From NCBI GenBank assembly GCA_014377785.1, contig JACMOZ010000419.1:1-33868 (forward strand): 33,868 bases of DNA. Reading direction: 5' to 3'. Under the pieces are notes generated by a model that saw only the letters and a program-made list of their open reading frames with translations, did no database searches and was not told the DNA's origin. Positions within the stretch are counted from its first letter, which is position 1; every line of letters starts with the position of its first letter. This stretch comes from Aeromicrobium sp. Its GTDB lineage: Bacteria; Actinomycetota; Actinomycetes; Propionibacteriales; Nocardioidaceae. This document shows, one piece after another, positions 1-8,217 of the stretch. The position numbers and the translations under genes are program-made.

Positions 1-38
1 ATTGCAGATGGGACGCGAAATTGCCGTCCCGGTCTATT

Positions 39-153
39 CTGAATAGCAAACCAAAAGACACCTGAATAGCGAACCAAAAGACACCTGAATAGCGAACCAA
101 AAGACACCTGAATAGCGAACCAAAAGACACCTGAATAGCAGACCGAGAGACGT
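39..153. repeat. 23-bp tandem repeat, five copies
   Basis: Five head-to-tail 23-bp units start at 39, 62, 85, 108 and 131. Each opens with CTGAATAGC and continues into a purine-rich AACCAAAAGACAC half. Copies 2-4 are identical, copy 1 differs at one base, and copy 5 is degenerate in its second half. There are no spacers, so it is not a CRISPR array. The unit length is not a multiple of three, so an open frame crossing it cycles through all three frames; I see no real protein there. It lies downstream of the phoD-like stop codon. Function is unknown. Confidence 0.9.
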
Positions 154-245
154 TTGAACCAAGTAGACGAGCCGGCTGCGCGCGAAGACAGCCGAAGCAA
201 TGAACAGGAAAACCCGCGGTGCCAGGTGGGGATACGGCCCGCGTT
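154..245. other. gene-free stretch between repeat and phoD
   Basis: I see no coding signal, RNA or convincing terminator here. It separates the 23-bp repeats from the 3' end of the phosphatase gene. Confidence 0.5.
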
Positions 246-1942
246 CTAAACAATCCCGGAGGGCGAGGGCGTCGCCGTTTGGGTTCCACTGGCCACTACC
301 CACGACGCCGTCCGGGCAACAGTCGCCTGCGGGTCGGCCCGGTCACTGATGGTGAAGTAGTCGACCTGAACCCGCGCCGGTGTCACATCGAGCGCCGAGT
401 AACCGTGGTCGTCGAGGTTCATGTATTTGATGTGCCGATTGGTCACCTGGAACGACGTCTCGACGGCAATCGAGGACGATCGCGACGGTGTGCCGAGGAT
501 GTCATCGAGGTTGGTGCTGGTGACCGACGTCGTGACGAGTTCGGTGGCGACCGAGCCGCCGAGCGGCCGAGCGGATACGTACCGGGATCGGCCGGAATGT
601 CACACACCCAGTTCGAATGGATGTCGCCGGTCAGGAACACGATGTTCTGGATCTTGTCGGCCTTGATGTGGTCGAGCAGTTTCTTATGCTCGACAAAATA
701 CCCGTCCCACTGGCCAGTGTTGTAGGAGAAGCCTTCGGTCGGCACGATGCCCGCAGTCGCGGTGATGGCGTTCGTGACCGGGACAGGCAGTGGTGGCACC
801 AGGACGGGCGCGATCATCACCGGGTTGCCGACGAGCTTCCATTTCGCCTTCGAGGTGGTGAGGTTGTTCTCGAGCCAACCGCGTTGCTCGGGACCGGCGA
901 TGACGCGTTTCAAGTCGCCCGTCACACCGCTCTCGGTACTGAATTCCTTGCCCGGCGCATTGCGATAACTGCGCAGGTCGAGCATCGACAAGTCGATCAG
1001 GTTCCCGAACTGGAATTTGCGATAGATCCGCGTGCCGTCGCCGCTCTTCGCCGTCCCGCTGAGCCGTACCGGTTGCCATTCGTCGTACGCCTGGAGTGAG
1101 ACTTTGCGGCGGGTATGGGAGTCGCCCTCCGTGCCCGGCGTGTGGTTCTCGGCGCCGTCGGTCCAGGTGTCGTTAGCCGTTTCGTGGTCGTCCCAGGTGA
1201 GGATGAACGGATACCTCGCGTGGAGGGCGGACAGGTCTTTGTCCTGTTTGTATTGCGCGTGGCGCGGCCGGTAGTCGGCGAGGGTGAGGATCTCGTGTGC
1301 GGGCACATGCGAGCGGATGTCCACGTTGTTGAAGCCGTTGCCGTATTCGCCCGGCCCGTATTCATAGAGATAGTCGCCGAGGTGCAGGATCACGTCGAGG
1401 TCATTGCGTGCGGCGAGGTGCCGATAGCTGTTGAACCAGCCGGCCTGCATGTTCGCGCACGAGACCACGCCGAAACGCACCCGGGCGATGTCGCTCGTGT
1501 ATGCGGGCGCGGTGCGGGTGCGGGCGACCGGGGAGTAGGTGCCCCGGTAGGAGAAGCGGAACCAGTAGGAGGTCGCGGCCGTCAGCCCGGTGACGTCGAA
1601 CTTGACCGTATGGTCGCGCGCCGCGTTCGTGGCAAAGGTGCCCCTCTTGACGATCTTCGTGAACCGGCTGTCGCTGGCAACCTGCCAGGATACGGTGGCA
1701 TTCGGACCGTTGCCGGAGCCCGGTGTGGAGTCCGTTGTCGGCGTGACACGGGTCCAGAGGACCACAGCGGTGGGCAAGGGATCACCGGAGGCTAGACCGT
1801 GGAGGAAGTAGGCATGCGCGGCGCGGGCGGGGGAGGAGGCCAGCGCCGGAATCGACACGGCGACAACGCCCGCGGCGACGGCACTGCCGGTGGCAAGGAA
1901 TTTTCGACGGTCGAGACCGTCCACGAGTGTTGTTTGAGTCAC
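246..1942 (-). CDS. phoD: PhoD-family alkaline phosphatase/phosphodiesterase, Tat-exported, frameshifted near the C-terminus
   Basis: A predicted secreted metallophosphatase that releases phosphate from organic esters outside the cell. The product starts (GTG, 1942) with a twin-arginine signal (DRRKFLATG, about residues 11-19), a hydrophobic stretch and an Ala-rich cleavage region. An N-terminal beta-sandwich of PhoD type follows, then the metal-binding core: VSCANMQAGW, HLGDYLYEYG, WDDHE and TGDIHSNW. After DIPADPGTYPLG the frame is lost: the original frame ends at 443 in low-complexity residues, while the expected C-terminal region (GSVATELVTTSV through NRHIKYMNLDDHGYSALDV to a stop at 246) continues in another frame. 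The shift lies near 545-565 in a GC-rich run and fits one missing base. It may be a sequencing indel or a real mutation; the catalytic core is intact. The gene is divergent from the amidotransferase gene. Confidence 0.85.
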
Positions 1943-2033
1943 AATCGGTTAACGCCCGCGCTCACTCCCGGGTTACGAAACACCAGATGAACAGCGAGCA
2001 ACCTCTCGGCCACCGTCGGTCCTCAGGCTCGCA

Positions 2034-2039
2034 TAGGAT
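2034..2039 (+). promoter_or_regulatory. -10 box (TAGGAT), leaderless start of amidotransferase gene
   Basis: TAGGAT lies exactly 6 nt before the ATG at 2046, which would place transcription start at the start codon. There is no Shine-Dalgarno candidate and no clear -35. The same geometry recurs at yaaA, map, nadE, yjdM and glnE. Confidence 0.6.
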
Positions 2040-2045
2040 CGCATC

Positions 2046-2747
2046 ATGCATGTCTATGTCGTGGCTGATGACGCTGGCCGGGAAGCAGGATTCGTTGGCG
2101 AACAACTTGAAAACCGGGGCGCCACCCTGACGTATCTGGAACGCGACGAACTCCCCGCTTTCGCGACTCTGAAAGACCCGGCACTGCTCCTCCTGCTCGG
2201 CTCTGACCTTGCCGCCCACGAACCGGAAAATGCCGACGTCGTGGAGTCCGAGTCAGAGTTCGCCCGCAATGCCCTCGACGCCGGCATCCCGGTCATGGCC
2301 ATTTGCTACGGCGCACAGGTCCTTGCCCGTGCGCTCGGCGGGACGTCATACCGTGCCCCCCTGCCCGAGCCCGGCTGGCGCGTGGTTGAGACGACTGATG
2401 TCGCGCTCTGCCCGCCGGGTCCGTGGCCCCAACTGCACAAGGACGTCTTCGTGTCGCCGCCGACGGCCACGCTGTTGGGAGAGTCGCCGATGGGCCACCA
2501 GTCCTTCGTCGACGAGAGCCGCAAGGCGCGGGCGATCGCCTGGCAGTTCCACCCCGAGGTCACGGCAGACCGGTTTATTCTTTGGGTCGATGCGGACGCT
2601 GACTACTACGAAGCGACCGGCACCGACACCGATTTGCTTCGCAAAGAGACCTGCGAGCGCGAAGCCGTCAACCGCGAGAGCGCCCACAAACTGACCGACG
2701 CTGCTCTGGACTATCTGCTGACAAAACCTCTGCTCACAAGACCTTAG
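2046..2747 (+). CDS. class I glutamine amidotransferase domain protein
   Basis: A stand-alone class I (GATase1) amidotransferase of 233 aa, resembling the glutaminase part of GuaA. The nucleophile elbow is AICYGAQ with Cys87; the His-Glu pair is in WQFHPEV (His169, Glu171). Between them is the usual [10 protein letters not shown]-type region. Such proteins release ammonia from glutamine for a partner enzyme or hydrolyse gamma-glutamyl compounds; no partner is encoded nearby, so the substrate is unknown. The ATG start is supported by the TAGGAT box 6 nt upstream. The gene converges on the ABC ATPase gene, and the two overlap by 14 bp at their 3' ends. Confidence 0.85.
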   Translation: MHVYVVADDAGREAGFVGEQLENRGATLTYLERDELPAFATLKDPALLLLLGSDLAAHEPENADVVESESEFARNALDAGIPVMAICYGAQVLARALGGTSYRAPLPEPGWRVVETTDVALCPPGPWPQLHKDVFVSPPTATLLGESPMGHQSFVDESRKARAIAWQFHPEVTADRFILWVDADADYYEATGTDTDLLRKETCEREAVNRESAHKLTDAALDYLLTKPLLTRP

Positions 2748-3501
2748 ACAGGAACGACTTGGTGCGCTCTTCCTGCGGGTTGGTCAGGACGTCGCGCGGG
2801 TTGCCGGACTCGACGATGACTCCTTCGTCCATGAAGACGAGAGAGTCGCCGACTTCGCGGGCGAAGCCCATTTCGTGGGTCACGACGATCATGGTCATGC
2901 CTGACGTGGCCAATTCGCGCATCACGTCAAGGACTTCGCCGACGAGTTCAGGATCGAGAGCCGACGTTGGTTCGTCGAACAGCATGAGTTTGGGTTTCAT
3001 CGCCAAGGCGCGCGCGATCGCCACGCGCTGTTGTTGCCCGCCCGACAATTGGGCCGGGTAGGAATCGAATTTGTCGGCCAATCCGACCCTGGTCAGCAAT
3101 TCGCGGCCGAGCTCAGCGGCACCATTCTTTGATTGGCCGCCGACACGCACGGGCGCTTCGACAACATTGCCGAGCGCAGTCATGTGGGGAAAGAGGTTGA
3201 AGTGCTGGAAGACCATACCGATCTCGCGGCGTTTGGCTGATACTTCCCGATCTCGCAATTCATGGAGCTTTCCATTGCGCTCCCGATAACCGACGAGCTC
3301 GCCGTCCACAGACAAACGGCCCGAATTGATCTGCTCGAGGTGGTTGATGCAGCACAAAAAGGTGGATTTGCCCGAGCCTGACGGCCCGATGATGCACATC
3401 ACCTCACCGGACTTCACTTCCAGATCGATGCCTTTGAGTACCTCAAGGCGACCAAATCGCTTGTGCACACCCTGGGCCTGGACCATGGGGGTATTCATCA
3501 C
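2734..3501 (-). CDS. polar amino acid ABC transporter, ATP-binding protein
   Basis: The ATPase subunit of a GlnQ/HisP-type importer, 255 aa. Walker A is GPSGSGKST (about 39-47), the Q-loop is [11 protein letters not shown], the signature is LSGGQQQR (152-159), Walker B is LMLFDEP (172-178), and the H-loop His is at about 209. Length is normal for the family. It is the last gene of a three-gene importer operon. The frame opens with GTG at 3501, followed at once by ATG at 3498; the permease stop TGA (3500-3498) overlaps either start, so translation is probably coupled. The substrate cannot be read from this subunit. Confidence 0.93.
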   Translation of the reverse strand: MMNTPMVQAQGVHKRFGRLEVLKGIDLEVKSGEVMCIIGPSGSGKSTFLCCINHLEQINSGRLSVDGELVGYRERNGKLHELRDREVSAKRREIGMVFQHFNLFPHMTALGNVVEAPVRVGGQSKNGAAELGRELLTRVGLADKFDSYPAQLSGGQQQRVAIARALAMKPKLMLFDEPTSALDPELVGEVLDVMRELATSGMTMIVVTHEMGFAREVGDSLVFMDEGVIVESGNPRDVLTNPQEERTKSFLSKVL

Positions 3502-4475
3502 TGGCCTCTCTGCCCGGATGACGGCGGTGCGGGCTCGCTCATGGGCGGCACGACATGTTGAGTGAATACCATCCGTCGAATGCGCTGAAGTGGTGTCGGG
3601 GGCAGTTCACGGGAAGAGCCGCGGCCATAGTGTCGTTCGATGTAGAACTGCCCGGCTGTGAGGATTGAGGTGACGATGAGGTACCACAGACTCGCCATGA
3701 GCAGCAACGGAATTGTTTCGTAGGTGCGGGAGTAAATCTGCTGTGCTGCATAGAGCAGGTCGGCGTAGGCGATGACGCTGACCAACGCGGTGTTCTTGAG
3801 CATCGAGATCGTCTCGTTGCCGGTCGGCGGAATGATGACGCGCATTGCTTGGGGCAAGATGATGCGCCGCATGGTCTGCAGTTGGGACATGCCCAGTGAT
3901 TGGGCGGCACGCATCTGGCCCTCGTCGACCGACAGGATGCCGGCTCGCACAATCTCGGCCATGTAGGCGGCTTCGTTGAGGGCGAGGCCCAGGACGGCGG
4001 CAAGGAAAATTGTTATGAGGTCTTGAGTCTTGAAGGTGAAGAACTCGGGGCCGAACGGAATGCCGATCGACACTGTCTTGTAGAGCGCTCCGATGAAAGC
4101 CCAGAACAGGAGCTGCACCAAGAGCGGCGTGCCACGGAAGAACCAAATATAGAGCCAGCTGACTGTTGACAATATCGGGTTGGAAGACAACCGCATGACG
4201 GCCAGGATGACTCCGCCGACGATGCCGATCACCATGCAGATCAGTGTCAACTCGATCGTGTGGGTCAGCCCGATCAGGATGCTTCTGCTGGTGAAATATT
4301 TGAAGACGACATCCCACTGATAATTGGGATTGGTCAGCAGCGAACGGACGAAAAGTGCGAAGTACACGACGACGATTGCGGTGGCCAACCAACGCCCGGG
4401 GTGACGGACGGGGATCGCCTTGATGTCGGCCCCATCCGTATCGTCCAAATCGGTCGTTTCGTGGTTTGTAGTCAA
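3498..4475 (-). CDS. polar amino acid ABC transporter, permease
   Basis: A 325-aa inner-membrane permease of the HisM/GlnP family. It has a first hydrophobic segment at about 31-48, a core of further segments from about 70, and the cytoplasmic EAA loop beginning [12 protein letters not shown] and ending AQSLGMS. Only one permease gene is present, so a homodimer is likely. The start is TTG at 4475, preceded by a GAGACAGGG-like ribosome site; the next plausible start would cut into the N-terminal extension. A 9-bp gap separates it from the binding-protein gene and it overlaps the ATPase gene. The roughly 45-residue charged and Pro-rich C-terminal tail is longer than usual for the family. Confidence 0.92.
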   Translation of the reverse strand: MTTNHETTDLDDTDGADIKAIPVRHPGRWLATAIVVVYFALFVRSLLTNPNYQWDVVFKYFTSRSILIGLTHTIELTLICMVIGIVGGVILAVMRLSSNPILSTVSWLYIWFFRGTPLLVQLLFWAFIGALYKTVSIGIPFGPEFFTFKTQDLITIFLAAVLGLALNEAAYMAEIVRAGILSVDEGQMRAAQSLGMSQLQTMRRIILPQAMRVIIPPTGNETISMLKNTALVSVIAYADLLYAAQQIYSRTYETIPLLLMASLWYLIVTSILTAGQFYIERHYGRGSSRELPPTPLQRIRRMVFTQHVVPPMSEPAPPSSGQRGQ

Positions 4476-4484
4476 GGCCCTGTC

Positions 4485-5399
4485 TCAGCTCGTCGCGGCG
4501 TTGATCTCTGACGTGGTGATCGCGCCGCCGTCCGAGCTCCACTTCTTGAGGATCTTGGCGTAAGACCCGTCCTTGATGAGAACTTGCACGGCACCCTGGA
4601 TTGCCTTGGCGAAATCGCCGGAGTTTTTTGGAACGGCGATTCCGTAGGGGGCAGTCGAATAGGGCGCGCCTACGATGGCGAACTTGTTGTTGGACTTCTT
4701 GGCCATGTAGCCGGCGACGCCGGAGTCGGCGAGGGCGGCGTCGATGCGGCCCGTGGTCAGCGCGAGGTTGACGCCGTTTTGATCGGGGTAGATTTTGTCG
4801 TCGATTGCTTTCTTGCCGTCGGCGACACATTTCTTGCTGCGAGCCGGGATGTCGCCGTCTGCCTGGATCGTGCCCTTTTCGGCCGCCACGGCTAGGCCGC
4901 ACAGCGAATCGTCATCGGCTGAGAGTTTCTTGGGGTTGCCGGCCGGCACCATCAAGTCCGTGCCGGCTTTGAAGTAGGTGACGAAATCGAGGACTTTTTC
5001 GCGGTCCTTGGTGTCGGTGAAGGACGACATTCCCAGCTCGTATTTGCCAGCTGACAGTCCGGGGATGATGGCGTCGAACGTGGACTTGACGAACTCGAAT
5101 TTGATGCCGAGAACTTTGCCGATCGCCGCCCCGATTTCGGGATCGACACCAACGAGCGTCTGGCCGTCGGCGTCGACAAACTCCATGGGTGCATAGGTGG
5201 CGTCGGTGCCCACGACGACCTTGCCGTTGCTCTTGATGCTGGCCGGGACCATGGCCGCCAGAGCGGCATCCTTCTGAATCGAGTCGGTGCCGGTCGAGGG
5301 GCTCGTGGTTGAACTTGATCCGCAAGCGCCGGTGATAAGCAGGGCCGAGATGGCTATTGCAGAGCCAACTGCTGAACGGGTGGTGCGGGGTCTCGTCAT
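4485..5399 (-). CDS. amino acid ABC transporter substrate-binding lipoprotein
   Basis: A family 3 extracellular solute-binding protein, 304 aa. The N-terminus is a lipoprotein signal with lipobox ITGAC (Cys26) and a Ser/Thr-rich linker. The body has the expected GTDATYAPMEFVDADG start, GVDPEIGAAIGKVLG, FDAIIPGLSAGKYE and SSFTDTKDREKVLDF elements. Together with the two downstream genes it makes a complete importer for polar amino acids or a related compound; the ligand is not determinable here. The ATG at 5399 follows a strong GGAGG ribosome site at about 5403-5407. It is the first gene of the importer operon and lies 92 bp downstream of the PucR-type regulator gene. Confidence 0.93.
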   Translation of the reverse strand: MTRPRTTRSAVGSAIAISALLITGACGSSSTTSPSTGTDSIQKDAALAAMVPASIKSNGKVVVGTDATYAPMEFVDADGQTLVGVDPEIGAAIGKVLGIKFEFVKSTFDAIIPGLSAGKYELGMSSFTDTKDREKVLDFVTYFKAGTDLMVPAGNPKKLSADDDSLCGLAVAAEKGTIQADGDIPARSKKCVADGKKAIDDKIYPDQNGVNLALTTGRIDAALADSGVAGYMAKKSNNKFAIVGAPYSTAPYGIAVPKNSGDFAKAIQGAVQVLIKDGSYAKILKKWSSDGGAITTSEINAATS

Positions 5400-5424
5400 G
5401 GTTCCTCCGGTTTAAGTCGTGGCA

Positions 5425-5430
5425 AAATTA
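5425..5430 (-). promoter_or_regulatory. possible -10 box for the ABC importer operon
   Basis: TAATTT (minus strand) lies about 25 nt upstream of the ATG at 5399, leaving a short leader that contains the GGAGG ribosome site. No clear -35 is visible. Confidence 0.35.
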
Positions 5431-5491
5431 CCATCATGCGCGATCAGCCGGAAGAGACCGGGGTCACGTGTCACCCGTGTCGTGCGCGGCG

Positions 5492-6784
5492 TCAGTGGTT
5501 GTGCAGAACGGCCTTGCCCAGGAAATGGCAGGCCTGCAGGGCCAACTCGACGTCGAGACGATCCTCGGCGAGTGGCCTCCCCCTCAAGTCGAGCGCCTTC
5601 TCGATTCGGTATTTAACCGAGTTCCGGTGCAGGTTCAGGAGTTCGGCCGATTGCGCATAACTTCCTCCCGTGCGGAGGAACGTGTGCAGGGTTTCGCGCA
5701 GCCGGCCATTGTTGGCGGTGTCGTCGGCGAGGGCGCCGAGGACCCCGATTACCCAGGCACGCGTCGACTCCATGTCGCGGGCGAGGACCGACACTATTGC
5801 CACGCCCTGATCGCCGTAACCCAGTGCGGGGGGCATGGCGCCTGCCGATGCGAGCGCAACGAAGCGCGCGGCTTCGGCCTGCTCGTGTGAGCGCCTGAAC
5901 CCGGCGAGACCGAAGACGGGCATTCCAAACGTGATGCGTCCGCTGTCGGTTTTTGCCAGCAGTTTGCGGACGGCATCGGCCGCGATGGGCGAAGAGTCGC
6001 GTCCGCGTGGCAGCCAGGCCCAACCGGTCGTCCGATCGACTGCGGTGAAGATCGGCCGGGAAATGCTCGTTGTTCTCGTGGCCAGGACCCGCACGAGTTC
6101 TTCGAGGCGCATGAGTGCCTCAGGGCGCGGTTCGGATTCGATGGTCCAGACGATCACGCCAACATGAAACTGATCGAGCGCGTAGCCGGTTTCGGCGGTG
6201 AATGATTCCGATCCCTCTGAGTTGTCGGAGATGAGGGTGTGGATCAGCGCCGAATGAACATTGCCGCTGGCCGCGATCCAGCGCTCGCGTTCGTCGTCAT
6301 AGGCCTGAAGGACGTATTGGGTGATCCAGTCGATGTATTTCGCGACGATCTGCGACAACCGATTGAGCACCTCGACCTTGAGTTCGGGAGCACAATCGAG
6401 CGCTTGGACCTCGGCGAAGCACGACTCCATCAGGTTGTCCTGGCCCACGTGGTAGGCGCGGCGCAGCGAGTTTCCCGGTATGCCGCGTTGGGCCAGTCTG
6501 AGGGCATACTCGACAGCTGCGGTCGTCGGCTGTAGATGTTCCAGCGGGATGTCGTTGCCGAGGACATGGAAGATGGTGCTGACATTGCCTTCGACGCTGG
6601 CATACAGCATCTCGACGAGTTGTGGATCGTCGTCGAGTCCGGCGACGTCACGCGCGAGAACCTCGCTCATGCCATCGGTGATTTCGGCCTGCCTCAAGCG
6701 CAGGCGGCGGGCGACTTCAGTGACGAGTCCGGACACGGTGGCACCCGTTGCATTTCCGGTGGTTCCTTGAATGTCCTGACTCAT
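5492..6784 (-). CDS. PucR/CdaR-type transcriptional regulator
   Basis: A 430-aa regulator. The C-terminal 65 residues form the PucR-type helix-turn-helix: LRETLHTFLRTGGSYAQSAE, then LLNLHRNSVKYRIEKALDL. Before it is a weakly conserved middle domain (about 195-350) like the GGDEF-derived module of CdaR proteins. The N-terminal half (1-180) is helical and resembles an RsbT co-antagonist-type sensory domain. Members of this family commonly activate catabolic or uptake genes in response to a small ligand. The ATG at 6784 has a GCGAGGTG ribosome site and lies 14 bp after the oxidoreductase stop, so it is probably the last gene of the FadD-led operon. It is also just upstream of the ABC importer, in the same orientation. 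Either or both could be targets. Confidence 0.85.
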   Translation of the reverse strand: MSQDIQGTTGNATGATVSGLVTEVARRLRLRQAEITDGMSEVLARDVAGLDDDPQLVEMLYASVEGNVSTIFHVLGNDIPLEHLQPTTAAVEYALRLAQRGIPGNSLRRAYHVGQDNLMESCFAEVQALDCAPELKVEVLNRLSQIVAKYIDWITQYVLQAYDDERERWIAASGNVHSALIHTLISDNSEGSESFTAETGYALDQFHVGVIVWTIESEPRPEALMRLEELVRVLATRTTSISRPIFTAVDRTTGWAWLPRGRDSSPIAADAVRKLLAKTDSGRITFGMPVFGLAGFRRSHEQAEAARFVALASAGAMPPALGYGDQGVAIVSVLARDMESTRAWVIGVLGALADDTANNGRLRETLHTFLRTGGSYAQSAELLNLHRNSVKYRIEKALDLRGRPLAEDRLDVELALQACHFLGKAVLHNH

Positions 6785-6798
6785 CGATTCACCTCGCT

Positions 6799-8217
6799 TC
6801 AGTTCTTGTCAAGGTAGCCCAGCGCCGAAGTGGCGGCATTGAATCCGCTCATACCGTGTACGCCGGCGCCCGGTGGTGTGGATGCTGAGCAGAGGTAGAC
6901 GCCCGGCACGCCGGTTTTGTAGGGGTTGAGTGCAATGCGGGGTCGCATCGTGATTTGGCGAACGTTGTTGTAACCCGAACTGATGTCCCCGCCGACAAAG
7001 TTCGGGTTGTAGGCCTCCATGTCGGCAATATTGCGGACGAACGTGCTGCGGATCTGGCCGCGAAAGCCGGGTGCAAAGCGTTCGATCTGCGCGGTGATCG
7101 CCTCGGTCGCATCGTAGGGGTAGCCGTGCGGCACATGGGCATAGGCATAAATCGGGTTGAAGCCGCCGGCCGAACGTGAGGGATCGGCGAGATATTGCTG
7201 GCCAAGCAAGGTGAACGGCAAAGCCGGCATTTCGCCGCGCACGGTTTGCGCTTCGGCCTCGGCGATCTGTTCGAACGTGCCGCCGAGGTGGACGGTTCCC
7301 GCGCGGCCCACGTCGGGGTTTGCCCACGGGATGTCCCCCTCGATGGCAAAGTCGGCTTTGAAGGCTCCAGGACCGAATTTAAAGTGTTTGTAGGAGCGTC
7401 GGATCCGGCGGGGAAGCCGCTCACCCAGGATGCGTGCCGCGGCATCGGGCGCCACGTTGAGCATCAGGATGTCGGGATTGCCCACTTGGTCGGCCGAGGT
7501 GATCATGACTCCGGTTTCGATGGTGCCGCCGAGTTCGGTCAGCTTCGCCGCCATGGCGTCGGTGATGGCGCGCGATCCGCCTTTGGCCACTGGCCAGCCA
7601 TAGGCATGTGCTGCGGCGCCGAGCATGATTCCAACCGAACTCGACAGCGGCGTGTCCAACCTGCCGAACACGTGCGCGGAGAGGCCGCCGAACAGGCCGC
7701 GCGCTTCCTCGGTCTGAAGGCGTTTGACTGACCAGTTCGCCGGCAGCAACGCGTTCAGCCCGAAATGGGCGAGTTTGATGGGATGGTCCGGAATGTGAAT
7801 GATCGGCCGAAACACGTCCTCGGCGAGCGCATCGAAATTGCGTGCGGAGCGGCCGAACAGTTTTGCCCAGGCTGCACCATCGACCCCGAGGCCCTGAGCC
7901 GTACGGCCGACGTCCCGCCACAAGAGTGCAGCCCGGCCGTCATCGAGCGGGTGCGCGAGTTCGATCTCGGGCCACAGCCAAGTCAGGCCATACTTCTCGA
8001 GCCCTAGCGACTGCATGAAAGGCGAAGCCACACCGGTGGGATGGAACGCCGAACAGTCGTCGTGGATCAGTCCTGGCAACGTGTTTTCGCTCGACCGGGT
8101 GCCGCCGCCGATCGTGTCGCGTGCTTCGAGGACGCGGACCTTGATGCCACGCTCGGCCAGAGTAAGGGCGGCAGCGAGTCCATTGGGCCCGCTGCCGACC
8201 ACGACCGCATTCGTCAC
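6799..8217 (-). CDS. FAD-dependent phytoene desaturase-like oxidoreductase
   Basis: A 472-aa flavoprotein of the phytoene dehydrogenase/PYROXD2-like group. The Rossmann FAD motif is at the N-terminus (VVVGSGPNGLAAALTLAERG, then VLEARDTIGGGTRS). The C-terminal FAD contact is GVYLCSASTPPGAGVHGMSG, near the end as expected. The open frame reaches 8304, but the GTG at 8217 is preferred: it puts the FAD motif at the N-terminus and overlaps the upstream stop as GTGA, a translational coupling arrangement. The family oxidises or desaturates lipophilic substrates such as polyenes; the true substrate is unknown. Next to an acyl-CoA synthetase and a membrane protein, a lipid or isoprenoid substrate is a reasonable inference. 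Confidence 0.87.
   Translation of the reverse strand: MTNAVVVGSGPNGLAAALTLAERGIKVRVLEARDTIGGGTRSSENTLPGLIHDDCSAFHPTGVASPFMQSLGLEKYGLTWLWPEIELAHPLDDGRAALLWRDVGRTAQGLGVDGAAWAKLFGRSARNFDALAEDVFRPIIHIPDHPIKLAHFGLNALLPANWSVKRLQTEEARGLFGGLSAHVFGRLDTPLSSSVGIMLGAAAHAYGWPVAKGGSRAITDAMAAKLTELGGTIETGVMITSADQVGNPDILMLNVAPDAAARILGERLPRRIRRSYKHFKFGPGAFKADFAIEGDIPWANPDVGRAGTVHLGGTFEQIAEAEAQTVRGEMPALPFTLLGQQYLADPSRSAGGFNPIYAYAHVPHGYPYDATEAITAQIERFAPGFRGQIRSTFVRNIADMEAYNPNFVGGDISSGYNNVRQITMRPRIALNPYKTGVPGVYLCSASTPPGAGVHGMSGFNAATSALGYLDKN

Noticed and set aside
39-153. Possible CRISPR array
   Set aside because: The 23-bp units abut directly with no spacers between them, and no cas gene is present.
1971-1992. 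PHO-box-like pair of 11-mers (GTTCATCTGGT, GTTTCGTAACC on the minus strand) upstream of phoD
   Set aside because: Spacing and strand suit PhoP control, but the second half matches the GTTCACC consensus poorly, so it is not listed as a site.
3607-4902. 431-codon minus-strand open frame across the binding-protein and permease genes
   Set aside because: Its translation is Arg/Pro-rich low-complexity sequence in a second frame of two clearly homologous genes.
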